A stretch of DNA of 64,000 nt from Pseudolysinimonas sp051954455 (lineage in GTDB: Bacteria > Actinomycetota > Actinomycetes > Actinomycetales > Microbacteriaceae): assembly GCF_051954455.1 (NCBI RefSeq), contig NZ_JBQCHS010000018.1, forward strand, positions 62,001-126,000, in the 5' to 3' direction. Both the position numbers and the translations under genes were made by a program. The notes beneath the pieces are model-generated. The model did not search any database and was not told the DNA's origin. It saw nothing but the letters and a program-made list of their open reading frames with translations. Shown one piece after another: positions 15,470-23,612 of the stretch (its first letter is position 1; the number at the start of each line of letters is the position of its first letter).

Positions 15470-15903
15470 GCGCGACCTCCGGGGACCACGAGAACCGGGC
15501 ACCGGGCGTGCTCGGCGACGGCCGCGCTCACCGAGCCGAGGAGCAGGCCGGCGAATCCGCCGTGACCGCGGCTGCCGGTGACCACCATGAACGCGTCGTC
15601 CGACGCCTCGATGAGGGCCGGGGCCGCTCCGTTCTCCACCACCTCGGTCGTGACGTCGGCCGGTCGGATCGACCCCCACACGTCGACGACCGCGGAGTCC
15701 ACCACCCGTTGGGCGTCCTCGACCGGGCTCCAGGCGTAGGAGACGGCTCCCGCTCCCGCGAACACGGGCAGGTGCCAGGCGATGAGGACCCGGACGGGAC
15801 GGTGCAGGGCGTCGGCGAGCGTCCGGGCATGCCGGAGCGCGACGATCGACGGCTCGGACCCGTCGACGCCGACCACGATCGGCTTCCGGCTGTTGTTGGT
15901 CAT
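15466..15903 (-). CDS. Single-domain universal stress protein with intact ATP loop
   Basis: 145 residues from the ATG at 15903. Begins KPIVVGVDGSEPSIVALRHA and ends GSRGHGGFAGLLLGSVSAAVAEHARCPVLVV, i.e. a full GxxGx9GS nucleotide-binding loop; this and the paralogue at 19884 are the only two USPs of the window that keep it. It heads the operon through mgtA. The promoter has a perfect-consensus box 34 bases upstream and hexamer GACCAT 6 bases before the start: leaderless. Confidence 0.92.
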   Translation of the reverse strand: MTNNSRKPIVVGVDGSEPSIVALRHARTLADALHRPVRVLIAWHLPVFAGAGAVSYAWSPVEDAQRVVDSAVVDVWGSIRPADVTTEVVENGAAPALIEASDDAFMVVTGSRGHGGFAGLLLGSVSAAVAEHARCPVLVVPGGRA

Positions 15904-15937
15904 GGGGCGATGGTCGGCCGCGGGTCCGGACGGAGGC

Positions 15938-15952
15938 AGGGCCGAAGGTCCC
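15938..15952 (-). promoter_or_regulatory. DosR-like box, perfect consensus, USP-DUF805-mgtA operon
   Basis: Plus strand AGGGCCGAAGGTCCC, exact reverse complement of the consensus. It ends 34 bases before 15903, with hexamer GACCAT at 15910-15915 (minus strand). Confidence 0.88.
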
Positions 15953-15966
15953 TCACGCTCCGGCGC

Positions 15967-15981
15967 GGGACCTTCGGCCCC
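15967..15981 (+). promoter_or_regulatory. DosR-like box for the second alcohol dehydrogenase
   Basis: GGGACCTTCGGCCCC, one mismatch, ends 34 bases before the ATG at 16016. Hexamer AACGGT lies at 16004-16009. It pairs divergently with the box at 15938. Confidence 0.85.
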
Positions 15982-16015
15982 CTCGGCGGGTCCGGCGCCG
16001 CGGAACGGTGTTCCG

Positions 16016-17008
16016 ATGACCTCGACCATGCGCGCGTGGCGATCGGGTGCCGCGGGACTGACGCTGCAGGAGGTCGCGCGACCGCGGCCGCGCCGGGACG
16101 AGCTCCTGGTGCGGCCCGAGGTGTGCGGCATCTGCCGGACCGACCTGCACGTCGTCGACGGGGAGCTGGCGCGCCGTCGCCGGAGCGTGACGCCGGGGCA
16201 TCAGGTCGTGGGGCGGGTCGTGGCGGCCGGGCGCGGGGCGGCGGTCGCGCTCGGTGCCCGCGTCGGTGTCGCGTGGCTGCACCGCACCTGCGGGGCGTGC
16301 GCCTACTGCCGGAGCGGGCGGGAGAACCTCTGCGAGGCGGCCCGATTCACCGGCTGGGATGCGGACGGCGGCTTCGCCGAGCTCCTCACCGTGCCGGCCG
16401 CCTTCGCCTACCCGCTGCCCGAGGACGCCGACACGGAGCGGCTGGCGCCGCTTCTCTGCGCGGGCATCATCGGCTACCGTGCGCTCCGCCGCGCGCGCCT
16501 GGAGCCCGGCGGCACGCTCGGGCTGTACGGCTTCGGCTCGAGCGCGCACCTCACCGCGATGATCGCGCGCGCCGCCGGCGCGGACGTGATCGCGCTCACC
16601 CGCGGGGAGGAGAACCGGGCGCTCGCGCGCCGCATGGGGATCCCGGTCGTCGGGGAGGCGGACGATCCGCCGCGGCCCCTCGACGCCGCCATCGTCTTCG
16701 CGCCGGCCGGCTTCCTCGTGCCCGCCGCACTGCGCGCCACCCGCCCCGGCGGGACGGTGGTGCTCGCCGGCATCCACATGACCCCGATCCCCGAGCTGGA
16801 CTACGACGGGCTGCTCTTCCGCGAGCGCGACCTGCGATCGGTGACCGCCAACACGCGCGCCGACGGCGACGCATTCATCCGGCTGGCGCTGCGGCTCGAC
16901 CTCGGGGCCGCAACGACCGCCTACCCCTTCGACGCGCTGCCGGCCGCGCTCGACGACCTCCGCACGGGGCGCCGCGCCGGGTCGCTCGTTCTCCGCGGCG
17001 TCGCCTGA
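16016..17008 (+). CDS. Zinc-binding alcohol dehydrogenase family protein
   Basis: 330 residues; the ATG at 16016 fits the promoter spacing exactly, although the frame is open upstream. Cys37 and Cys40 (EVCGICRTDLH), GHQVVG (His62, with Gln instead of Glu) and the structural zinc cluster CGACAYCRSGRENLC are present. The cofactor motif is GLYGFGSSAHLTAMIARAAG. This is the AdhA-like branch that often accompanies redox-stress genes; the substrate is unknown. It is more divergent from classical Adh than the adhP at 2474. Confidence 0.87.
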   Translation: MTSTMRAWRSGAAGLTLQEVARPRPRRDELLVRPEVCGICRTDLHVVDGELARRRRSVTPGHQVVGRVVAAGRGAAVALGARVGVAWLHRTCGACAYCRSGRENLCEAARFTGWDADGGFAELLTVPAAFAYPLPEDADTERLAPLLCAGIIGYRALRRARLEPGGTLGLYGFGSSAHLTAMIARAAGADVIALTRGEENRALARRMGIPVVGEADDPPRPLDAAIVFAPAGFLVPAALRATRPGGTVVLAGIHMTPIPELDYDGLLFRERDLRSVTANTRADGDAFIRLALRLDLGAATTAYPFDALPAALDDLRTGRRAGSLVLRGVA

Positions 17009-17017
17009 GCCGTCAGC

Positions 17018-17032
17018 GGGACCTTCGGCTCT
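17018..17032 (+). promoter_or_regulatory. DosR-like box for the BON-Hsp20 operon
   Basis: GGGACCTTCGGCTCT, one mismatch. Hexamer GACGCT at 17055-17060 follows after 22 bases; the ATG at 17098 has AAGGAG in a leader of about 30 bases. Confidence 0.82.
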
Positions 17033-17097
17033 GCACCGGCGCGGCGCGGGGCGAGACGCTCGACCCGACGCGCACGCGTCCCGGAAGGAGAGCAATC

Positions 17098-17766
17098 ATG
17101 AAGGCAGCCACGCTGAACCGGACGGATCACGAGATCCAGAAGGCGGTTCAGGACGAGCTGGACTGGACCCCCGACGTCGACGCCGCCGGCATCGGGGTCG
17201 CGGTGGAGAACGGCAGCGTGACGCTGTCCGGCGAGGTCGACAGCTACATGGAGCGCGTCGCGGCGACGCGCGCGGCGCTGCGGGTGCGCGGAGTGGCCGC
17301 GCTCGCCGACGAGCTCGTCGTCAACCCGCCGGCGAGCGGTCTCATGACCGACTCCGCCATCGCGAAGGCGATCGAGAGCGCGTTCGAGTGGTCGGCCACG
17401 ATCCCGCCGGACGTGAAGGCGAAGGTGCACGCGCACCATGTGACGCTGACCGGTCACGCCGACTGGGACTACCAGCGCGCGGCCGCCCGGCGCGTCGTGA
17501 GCAACATCCGCGGCGTCATCGACGTCACCGACCTCATCGAGCTGACGCCGCGCGTCTCCGCGTCGGAGACCAGCCGGCGCATCCACGCCGCGCTCGTCCG
17601 CAACGCCGACCTCGACGCGGGCGACATCCACGTCACGACGGCCGGCACGACGGTGACGCTCTCCGGGGTCGTCAAGTCGCTCGCCGAGCGGCGCCAGGCC
17701 GCCACGGCAGCGTGGGCGTCCCCGCACGTGACCGCGGTCACGAACAACCTGATGGTCGTGCCGTGA
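17098..17766 (+). CDS. Triple BON-domain protein
   Basis: 222 residues with three BON repeats (about 11-75, 84-150, 155-222). The first has VDAAGIGVAVENGSVTLSGEVDSYMERVAATRAA, the others KAKVHAHHVTLTGHADWDYQRAAARRVVSNIRGV and IHVTTAGTTVTLSGVVKSLAERRQAATAAWASPHV. BON domains usually bind membranes or ligands in the periplasm, but there is no signal peptide or transmembrane segment, so this is a cytosolic form. It is a close paralogue of the genes at 30117 and 30793. It is coupled to hsp20 by a GTGA overlap. Confidence 0.88.
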   Translation: MKAATLNRTDHEIQKAVQDELDWTPDVDAAGIGVAVENGSVTLSGEVDSYMERVAATRAALRVRGVAALADELVVNPPASGLMTDSAIAKAIESAFEWSATIPPDVKAKVHAHHVTLTGHADWDYQRAAARRVVSNIRGVIDVTDLIELTPRVSASETSRRIHAALVRNADLDAGDIHVTTAGTTVTLSGVVKSLAERRQAATAAWASPHVTAVTNNLMVVP

Positions 17767-18179
17767 GCACCGGACGGGAGGTGCGCCGCGCGGCCGGGTT
17801 CCCCACCATCGATGCGCTCGTGCGGTCGTGGAACGACACGCTCTGGTCGCCGCTCGCCCGGCTCCAGATCCCGGCGACCGACGCCTGGGTCGAGGGCGAC
17901 GACTTCATCGTGCGGGTGCAGTTGCCGCAGTTCGAGAAGAAGGACATCGAGGTGCAGACCCGCGACGGCGAGATCACCATCACCGCGCAGCGGCACGAGA
18001 AGGACGACGACAAGCGGGCCTACGTCCTGCACGAGTCGCACGAGTCGATCTCGCGCACGATCGCGCTCCCGCCGCGGGCGGAGATCGCGCGCGCGACGGC
18101 GAGCTTCGCCGACGGGGCGCTGACGGTCACGGTGCCCCTCGCCGAGCAGCCGACGAGCCGCCAGCTCGAGATCGCCTGA
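17763..18179 (+). CDS. hsp20: Hsp20 / alpha-crystallin small heat-shock protein
   Basis: 138 residues from the GTG at 17763 that overlaps the preceding stop. The alpha-crystallin domain spans about 35-128 (DAWVEGDDFIVRVQLPQFEKKDIEVQTRDGEITITAQR to FADGALTVTVPL), followed by a short tail. An ATP-independent holdase chaperone; the functional analogue in mycobacterial DosR regulons is HspX/Acr. It is followed by a strong bidirectional terminator. Confidence 0.93.
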   Translation: MSTGREVRRAAGFPTIDALVRSWNDTLWSPLARLQIPATDAWVEGDDFIVRVQLPQFEKKDIEVQTRDGEITITAQRHEKDDDKRAYVLHESHESISRTIALPPRAEIARATASFADGALTVTVPLAEQPTSRQLEIA

Positions 18180-18198
18180 CACCCACCTGATGCCGGCC

Positions 18199-18240
18199 CG
18201 GCGAGGGGCGACGGGGCTCCGGCTCCGTCGCCCCTCGCCG
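18199..18240. terminator. Bidirectional hairpin terminator between hsp20 and a convergent USP gene
   Basis: A perfect 16-bp stem (CGGCGAGGGGCGACGG against CCGTCGCCCCTCGCCG) with a loop of 10 bases. It lies 19 bases after the hsp20 stop and 7 bases from the stop of the minus-strand USP gene, so it serves both. Confidence 0.88.
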
Positions 18241-18247
18241 TGTGCGG

Positions 18248-19093
18248 TCAGCCCATCGTCCCGGCGCCCGGCGGAACGATTCCGACCGGGGTGCTCGTGA
18301 GGCTCAGGACCTCGCGGGCCGTCGAGCCCAGGACGATGCCCGCGAGCGGCCCCCAGCGGTGGCTGCCGAGCACGACGAGTTGCGCCTGCTCCGCCTGGTC
18401 GGCGATCGCCCACGCCGGCGGCTGCTGGTCGAGGACGGCGCGCACGCGCACCCCGGGTCGCGCGTCCTCGATCCTGACCAGCGCGAGGTCGAGGATCCGC
18501 CGGTGGCGCGCGCGGTCCTCGGCCAGGCTCGGCGGGACGAGCCCGGCCTCGAGGGAGGCCTGCGACGCCGTCCAGCCGTGCACGGCGTGCAGTTCGACGT
18601 CGAGGTCGCGCGCCTCCCGGGCGGCGAAGAGCATCGCGCGATCGCCGGTGTGATCGCCGGAGACCCCGGTCACCACCGGGCCGCCGGGGTGCTCGACCGC
18701 GTCGTCCGGCACGATGATCGTCGCGCAGCTCGACCGGGACGCGACCGCGAGCGGCACGGACCCGGCGAGGACGGAGCGGATGGCCCGATGCCGACGGGAT
18801 CCGACGACCAGCAGGTCTCCGCGCGCCGCGGCGCGGACGAGCGCGTCGGGCGTCGCCATGGCCGACAGGGTCGTCGAGACGGTGGTCTCGGCGACCCGGC
18901 GGACGATCCGGTCGCGCACCTCCTCGAGCGCGTCGCCCTCGGCCTTCTCGCTCGTGCGCAGGGGGTCGTAGCCCCGCACCAGCTCGATCGCCGCGGCGCG
19001 GCGGCCGGCCCGCTCGATCGCCCAGCCGACCGCCTTCTCCGTGGACGGTCCGCCCACGCCGATGACGATGCGCTCGATCCGACCGTTCCTCAT
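18248..19093 (-). CDS. Tandem-domain universal stress protein
   Basis: 281 residues from the ATG at 19093 (GGGAGG upstream). Two USP domains; the second ends GSHRWGPLAGIVLGSTAREVLSLTSTPVGIVPPG. In both domains the second Gly of GxxG is replaced by Arg (GSRRHRAI, GSHRWGPL), so ATP binding is doubtful. It belongs to a paralogous set with the genes at 29994 and 37310 (shared phrases such as ATPDALVRAA...DLLVVGSRRH and SVPLAVASRS). The box at 19139 with hexamer GAGAGT drives a short-leader transcript. Confidence 0.88.
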   Translation of the reverse strand: MRNGRIERIVIGVGGPSTEKAVGWAIERAGRRAAAIELVRGYDPLRTSEKAEGDALEEVRDRIVRRVAETTVSTTLSAMATPDALVRAAARGDLLVVGSRRHRAIRSVLAGSVPLAVASRSSCATIIVPDDAVEHPGGPVVTGVSGDHTGDRAMLFAAREARDLDVELHAVHGWTASQASLEAGLVPPSLAEDRARHRRILDLALVRIEDARPGVRVRAVLDQQPPAWAIADQAEQAQLVVLGSHRWGPLAGIVLGSTAREVLSLTSTPVGIVPPGAGTMG

Positions 19094-19138
19094 GGGCGCC
19101 TCCCGCCGCCACTCTCGGCCCCGTCGCTCGGCCGGGTC

Positions 19139-19153
19139 AGGGGCCTTGGTCCC
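19139..19153 (-). promoter_or_regulatory. DosR-like box for the USP gene at 19093
   Basis: Plus strand AGGGGCCTTGGTCCC, pointing left. Hexamer GAGAGT (19111-19116, minus strand) follows after 22 bases. It is 2 bases from the opposite box. Confidence 0.75.
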
Positions 19154-19155
19154 GC

Positions 19156-19170
19156 GGGACCTTCGGCTCT
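19156..19170 (+). promoter_or_regulatory. DosR-like box for the USP-like gene at 19205
   Basis: GGGACCTTCGGCTCT, identical to the box at 17018. It ends 34 bases before the GTG at 19205, with hexamer GAGCAT (19193-19198) 6 bases before the start. Confidence 0.83.
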
Positions 19171-19204
19171 GCGTGGGCGCCCGGGACCGGGCGAGCATGG
19201 TGCC

Positions 19205-19879
19205 GTGTTCCCGGCGGTGCATCCGGATGAGGCGCAGGTCGTGGTCGCGTTCGACGGCTCGGCCGCCTCCTACGACGCGCTCGCCTGGGGGGCGCGCTGG
19301 GCGTCGGGCGGCGGGACCGTCATCGCCGTCGTGGTCGAGCGGCTCCGGCGGGGCGACCGCGCGCTGGCGCCCCGGTCGGCGGATCGAGCGCTGCGGGATG
19401 CCCGTGAGTGGATGGGTGCCAGCGCCCCCGGCGTCCGCTTCCGCACCACGGCGGCGCACGGCGACGCCCGCGCCATGCTCGAGGAGAGCTGCCGGACGGC
19501 GGATCTCCTGATCCTCGCCGCCGGGTCGGCGCCGAGTCGGAGCGCGCGCATCGCGCGCGAGGCGCCGTGCCCGGTGCTGCTGCTCCCGATGCGCGCGGGC
19601 GCACCGGCGGGTGACCTGCTCGTCGAGCGGGTGCCCTCCGACTCGCCCGTCGCGGTGCTCGGGCGCGAGGCCGAGTGGCGGCTCGGCGGCGCGCTGCGGG
19701 TCGTCGGCCCGGAGACCGAGCCCGGCCGCCTGCGCGACGCCGGGCTCCTGGTGGTCCGCCGCTCCATCGCCGTCCGACGGCGCCTCCTGACCCGCCGCCC
19801 TGCCCGCTCCTCCTCGCCCCCGACGAGCCGACCGGGACCTTCGCCCCTGTGGCCGCTCGTGCCGGAGGGCGGACCCTGA
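19205..19879 (+). CDS. USP-like protein with divergent C-terminal half
   Basis: 224 residues from the GTG at 19205, fixed by the leaderless-promoter spacing. The N-terminal USP fold has AQVVVAFDGSAASYDALAWGARWASGG, DARAMLEESCRTADLLILAAGSAPSRSARIAREAPCPVLLLPM. The rest (about 140-200) is a half-domain ending in GLLVVRRSIAVRRRLL, and the last ~25 residues are proline-rich. The nucleotide-binding loop is not intact. The 3' coding end contains the promoter box of the next gene. Confidence 0.7.
   Translation: MFPAVHPDEAQVVVAFDGSAASYDALAWGARWASGGGTVIAVVVERLRRGDRALAPRSADRALRDAREWMGASAPGVRFRTTAAHGDARAMLEESCRTADLLILAAGSAPSRSARIAREAPCPVLLLPMRAGAPAGDLLVERVPSDSPVAVLGREAEWRLGGALRVVGPETEPGRLRDAGLLVVRRSIAVRRRLLTRRPARSSSPPTSRPGPSPLWPLVPEGGP
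19834..19848 (+). promoter_or_regulatory. DosR-like box for the USP-pta-ackA operon
   Basis: GGGACCTTCGCCCCT, one mismatch, inside the 3' end of the preceding coding region and 35 bases before the ATG at 19884. Hexamer GACCCT lies at 19872-19877, 6 bases before the start (spacing one base longer than usual). Confidence 0.8.
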
Positions 19880-19883
19880 CCCC

Positions 19884-20312
19884 ATGAGCGAGAGCACACG
19901 GCCGGTCATCGTCGCCGGCGTCGACGGATCGGACCACTCGATCGAGGCGCTGCGGCACGCCAAGGAGCTGGCCGACGCGCTCGGCGCGAACGTGCGCGTC
20001 GTCGGAGCCTGGGAGTGGCCGTTCATGTGGGACCCGCTCGTCACGCCCGACTACACGCCCGAGGAGGACATCACCCGCGTCGTCCACCACGCGGTCGAGT
20101 CGGTCTTCGGCGCTGGGCACGCGATCGACGTGGAGATCGTGCACGGGCCGGCTGCGGCGGCGCTCATCGCGGCGAGCCACGGAGCGGCGATGCTCGTGGT
20201 CGGCAGCCGCGGACACGGCGGCTTCGCCGGGCTCCTGCTCGGGTCGGTGAGCGCGGAGTGCGCCGAGCACGCGGGCTGCCCGGTGCTCGTCGTGCACCCG
20301 AGCGCCGCCTGA
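19884..20312 (+). CDS. Single-domain universal stress protein with intact ATP loop
   Basis: 142 residues. RPVIVAGVDGSDHSIEALRHA at the start and GSRGHGGFAGLLLGSVSAECAEHAGCPVLVV at the end give a complete GxxGx9GS loop. A close paralogue of the gene at 15903. It is the first gene of the predicted operon with pta and ackA (26 bases to the pta start), a pairing that suggests a link between acetyl-phosphate metabolism and this ATP-binding stress protein. Confidence 0.92.
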   Translation: MSESTRPVIVAGVDGSDHSIEALRHAKELADALGANVRVVGAWEWPFMWDPLVTPDYTPEEDITRVVHHAVESVFGAGHAIDVEIVHGPAAAALIAASHGAAMLVVGSRGHGGFAGLLLGSVSAECAEHAGCPVLVVHPSAA

Positions 20313-20338
20313 CACCCGAGCCGCGTACCGTGGACCGC

Positions 20339-22414
20339 GTGGCGACACGCGTGTTCGTGACCTCCGCCGAGGGCGGATCCGGCAAGTCGACGGTGGCGGT
20401 CGGGCTCCTGCAGGCCCTGACGGGCTCCGCGGCGGCGGTCCGCGTCTACCGTCCGATCGCACGCGGTGCGGACGACTACGTGCTCGAGGCGCTCCGCGCG
20501 CACTCGGGCGCGACCGTCCCGCTCGGGGACGCGATCGGCGTCGGCTACGACGACCTGCACGCGGACCCCGACGCCGCGCTCGCGCGCATCCTCGAGCGGT
20601 ACCGCGCGCTGGAGGACGACGCCGACGCGGTGCTCATCCTCGGCTCCGACTACACCGACGTCGCCGCGCCGACCGAGCTCGCGGTGAACGCGCGCATCGC
20701 CGCGACCCTCGACGCCCCCGTCGTGCTCGTGCTCGCCGGCCGCGACCCGGACGGCGCGTGGCGCTCCGCCTCGGCGGTCGCCGAGGTCGGGCGGATCGCC
20801 GTCGCCGAGCTGCGCGCCGAGCACGCGCGCCCGATCGCGATCGTGGTCAACCGCGCCGACCCCGGCGCGCTCCCGGCGATCGCCGACGCGGTGCGCGAGC
20901 GCACGGGCGCACCCACCTGGGCGATCCCGGAGGATGCGACGCTCTCGGCGCCGCTGCTCTCGACGGTGCTCGCCGCGGCCGACGCGGAGCTCTGGCGCGG
21001 CGATCCCGAGCTGCTGTCCCGCCCGGTCAGCGGCGCGGTCGTCGCCGCGATGACGATGGAGAACGTGCTCCCTCGCCTGCAGGAGGGCGCGGTCGTGGTG
21101 GTCCCCGGCGACCGCAGCGACGTGCTGATCGGCAGCGTCGTCGCCCATCTGGCGCAGACGTTCCCGACGCTCGCCGGCATCGTGCTGAACGGCGGGTTCG
21201 CGACCTCGGAGCCGGTCACCCGCCTGCTCGACGGCCTCGGCGCCCGCGTGCCGATCGCCCGCACCGCGCTCGGCACCTACGACACGGCGGTGCGGATCAC
21301 CCGCGCCCGCAGCCGGCTCGCCGCCGACTCGCCCGAGAAGTACGCCCTGGCGCTCGGACTGGCGGAGCGCCACGTCGACCTCGGCGAGATCGTGCGGCTC
21401 CTCAGCGTCCCGGCCTCGCCGGTCATGACGCCCCTCCGGTTCGAGCAGCTGCTCGTCGAGCGCGCGCGGGCCCACCGTCGTCGGATCGTCCTCCCGGAGG
21501 GCGGAGACGACCGCATCCTCCGCGCGGCGGCGGCCGCCCTGCAGCGCGGCATCGCCGACATCACGATCCTGGGCGAGGAGGCGGCGGTGCGCGCGCGGGC
21601 GGCGGAGCTCGGCGTCGACATCGCGGGCGCCGCGGTCGTGTCGCCGCACGACCCCGAGCTCGTCGCCCGGTTCGCGGAGGAGTACCACCGGCGTCGCGCC
21701 GCGAAGGGCGTCACGCTCGAACGCGCCGCGGAGGTCGTGACCGACGTGGCCTACTTCGGCACCATGATGGTGCTCCTCGGCCTGGCCGACGGCATGGTGT
21801 CGGGCGCCGTGCACACCACCGCGCACACGATCCGGCCGGCGTTCGAGGTCGTGAAGACGCGGCCGGGCGTCTCGGTGGTCTCGAGCGTGTTCCTCATGGC
21901 GCTGGCCGATCGTGTGCTGGTCTACGGCGACTGCGCCGTGATCCCGGAGCCGACCGTCGAGCAGCTCGCCGACATCGCGATCTCGTCGGCCGACACGGCC
22001 CGCCGCTTCGGGATCGAGCCGCGCGTGGCGATGCTCAGCTACTCGACGGGGGAGTCGGGCAGCGGCTCCGACGTCGACGAGGTGCGGGCCGCGACCGACC
22101 TGGTGCGACGACGCGACCCCGAGCTGCCCGTGGCAGGACCCATCCAGTACGACGCGGCCGCCGACCCCGACGTCGGCGCCGCGAAGATGCCGGGATCCGA
22201 CGTCGCCGGCCGGGCGACGGTGTTCGTGTTCCCCGACCTCAACACGGGCAACAACACCTACAAGGCGGTGCAGCGGAGCGCCGGAGCGGTCGCGATCGGC
22301 CCGGTGCTGCAGGGTCTCGCCAAGCCCATCAACGACCTCTCGCGGGGCGCGCTCGTGCGCGACATCGTGAACACCATCGCGATCACCGCGATCCAGGCCC
22401 AGGAGGATGCGTGA
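20339..22414 (+). CDS. pta: Phosphate acetyltransferase (long form)
   Basis: 691 residues from the GTG at 20339 (another GTG at 20330 adds three residues). The N-terminal half has a P-loop-like GGSGKSTVAVGLLQ and a DRTGG-type domain; the C-terminal half (about 365-690) is the PTA_PTB catalytic domain (IVLPEGGDDRILRAAAAAL, YFGTMMVLLGLADGMVSGAVHTTAHTIRPAFEVVKT, VFPDLNTGNNTYKAVQRS). It interconverts acetyl-CoA and acetyl phosphate. The stop overlaps the ackA start. Together with phosphoketolase downstream this gives a route to ATP by substrate-level phosphorylation. Confidence 0.95.
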   Translation: MATRVFVTSAEGGSGKSTVAVGLLQALTGSAAAVRVYRPIARGADDYVLEALRAHSGATVPLGDAIGVGYDDLHADPDAALARILERYRALEDDADAVLILGSDYTDVAAPTELAVNARIAATLDAPVVLVLAGRDPDGAWRSASAVAEVGRIAVAELRAEHARPIAIVVNRADPGALPAIADAVRERTGAPTWAIPEDATLSAPLLSTVLAAADAELWRGDPELLSRPVSGAVVAAMTMENVLPRLQEGAVVVVPGDRSDVLIGSVVAHLAQTFPTLAGIVLNGGFATSEPVTRLLDGLGARVPIARTALGTYDTAVRITRARSRLAADSPEKYALALGLAERHVDLGEIVRLLSVPASPVMTPLRFEQLLVERARAHRRRIVLPEGGDDRILRAAAAALQRGIADITILGEEAAVRARAAELGVDIAGAAVVSPHDPELVARFAEEYHRRRAAKGVTLERAAEVVTDVAYFGTMMVLLGLADGMVSGAVHTTAHTIRPAFEVVKTRPGVSVVSSVFLMALADRVLVYGDCAVIPEPTVEQLADIAISSADTARRFGIEPRVAMLSYSTGESGSGSDVDEVRAATDLVRRRDPELPVAGPIQYDAAADPDVGAAKMPGSDVAGRATVFVFPDLNTGNNTYKAVQRSAGAVAIGPVLQGLAKPINDLSRGALVRDIVNTIAITAIQAQEDA

Positions 22415-23541
22415 GCGGTCCGACCGTCTTCGTGCTCAACACCGGCTCATCGTCGGTCAAGTACCGGCTGCTCGACGCGTCGACCGGCGAGGCGCACGCC
22501 GACGGGATCGTGGAGCGGGTCGGCGAGCCGGGGTCCGGTGTGCCGGATCACGCGGCCGCGATCGAGCGCATCCTCGCCGACCTGGACGGCCCCGCCCTCG
22601 ACGCCGTCGGCCACCGGGTCGTGCACGGCGGGGCGCGGTTCACCGAGGCCGTCGTCATCGACGCCGACGTGGAGGCCGCGATCGAGGAGCTCGCCCCGCT
22701 CGCGCCGCTCCACAACCCGCCGGCCCTCGCGGGCATCCGCGCCGCCCGCCGCGCGCTGCCGGGCGTGCCGCACGTCGCCGTCTTCGACACCGCCTTCCAC
22801 CACACGCTGCCGCTCGCCGCGTCGACGTACGCGATCGACGCCGAGCTGGCCGCCCGGCACGACGTCCGCCGGTACGGGTTCCACGGCACGTCCTACCGGA
22901 TCGTGAGCGAGCGGGCCGCCGAGCTCCTGGGGCGCCCGCTCGCGGAGCTGCGGATGGTGGTGCTGCACCTCGGCAACGGCGCGTCGGCGGCGGCCATCGA
23001 CCGCGGCCGGTCCGTCGACACGTCGATGGGCCTCACCCCGCTGGAGGGCCTCGTGATGGGCACCCGATCGGGCGACCTCGACCCGGCGATCCCGCTCTAC
23101 CTCGCGCGGCACGCCGGCCTCGACGTCGACGCGCTCGACGCGCTGCTGAACCGTCGCAGCGGGCTCCTCGGCCTCGCGCGACGCTCCGACATGCGCGACG
23201 TGGTGGAGGCCGCGACCGGCGGCGACCGGGCGGCGGGGCTCGCGCTCGACGTCTACCTGCACCGGATCCGCCACTACATCGGCGCCTACGCCGCCGTCCT
23301 GGGCGGGATCGACGCGCTCGTCTTCACCGCGGGAGTGGGGGAGAACAGCGCCCCGGTGCGGGCCGGCGCCGTCGAAGGGCTCAGCTTCCTCGGGATCGCC
23401 GTCGACGCGGCCGCCAACAACGCGGCCGACGACGGAGCGCGGTGCATCTCGCCCGCGGACGGTCCGGTCGCGGTGCTCGTCGTCCCGACCGACGAGGAGT
23501 GGCAGATCGCCCGCGAGACGGCGGCGGTCACCCGGCGCTGA
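22411..23541 (+). CDS. ackA: Acetate kinase
   Basis: 376 residues from the GTG at 22411 overlapping the pta stop. ASKHA-fold motifs: VLNTGSSSVKYRLLD at the N-terminus, VGHRVVHGG, VFDTAFHHTLP, RYGFHGTSYR, VVLHLGNGAS, SVDTSMGLTPLEGLVMGTRSGDLDP and VFTAGVGENSAPVR. It converts acetyl phosphate + ADP to acetate + ATP. Slightly shorter than the ~400 typical of the family, mainly in the N-terminal third. Confidence 0.95.
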   Translation: MSGPTVFVLNTGSSSVKYRLLDASTGEAHADGIVERVGEPGSGVPDHAAAIERILADLDGPALDAVGHRVVHGGARFTEAVVIDADVEAAIEELAPLAPLHNPPALAGIRAARRALPGVPHVAVFDTAFHHTLPLAASTYAIDAELAARHDVRRYGFHGTSYRIVSERAAELLGRPLAELRMVVLHLGNGASAAAIDRGRSVDTSMGLTPLEGLVMGTRSGDLDPAIPLYLARHAGLDVDALDALLNRRSGLLGLARRSDMRDVVEAATGGDRAAGLALDVYLHRIRHYIGAYAAVLGGIDALVFTAGVGENSAPVRAGAVEGLSFLGIAVDAAANNAADDGARCISPADGPVAVLVVPTDEEWQIARETAAVTRR

Positions 23542-23563
23542 TCCCGTGTGCATCGGGTGGGAG

Positions 23564-23578
23564 GGGACCTCCGGCCCT
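23564..23578 (+). promoter_or_regulatory. DosR-like box for phosphoketolase
   Basis: GGGACCTCCGGCCCT, one mismatch, ends 34 bases before the GTG at 23613. Hexamer CAGGCT at 23601-23606 lies 6 bases before the start. Confidence 0.85.
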
Positions 23579-23612
23579 GGGAGCACGGCGGCGCCGGCGT
23601 CAGGCTGGGCGC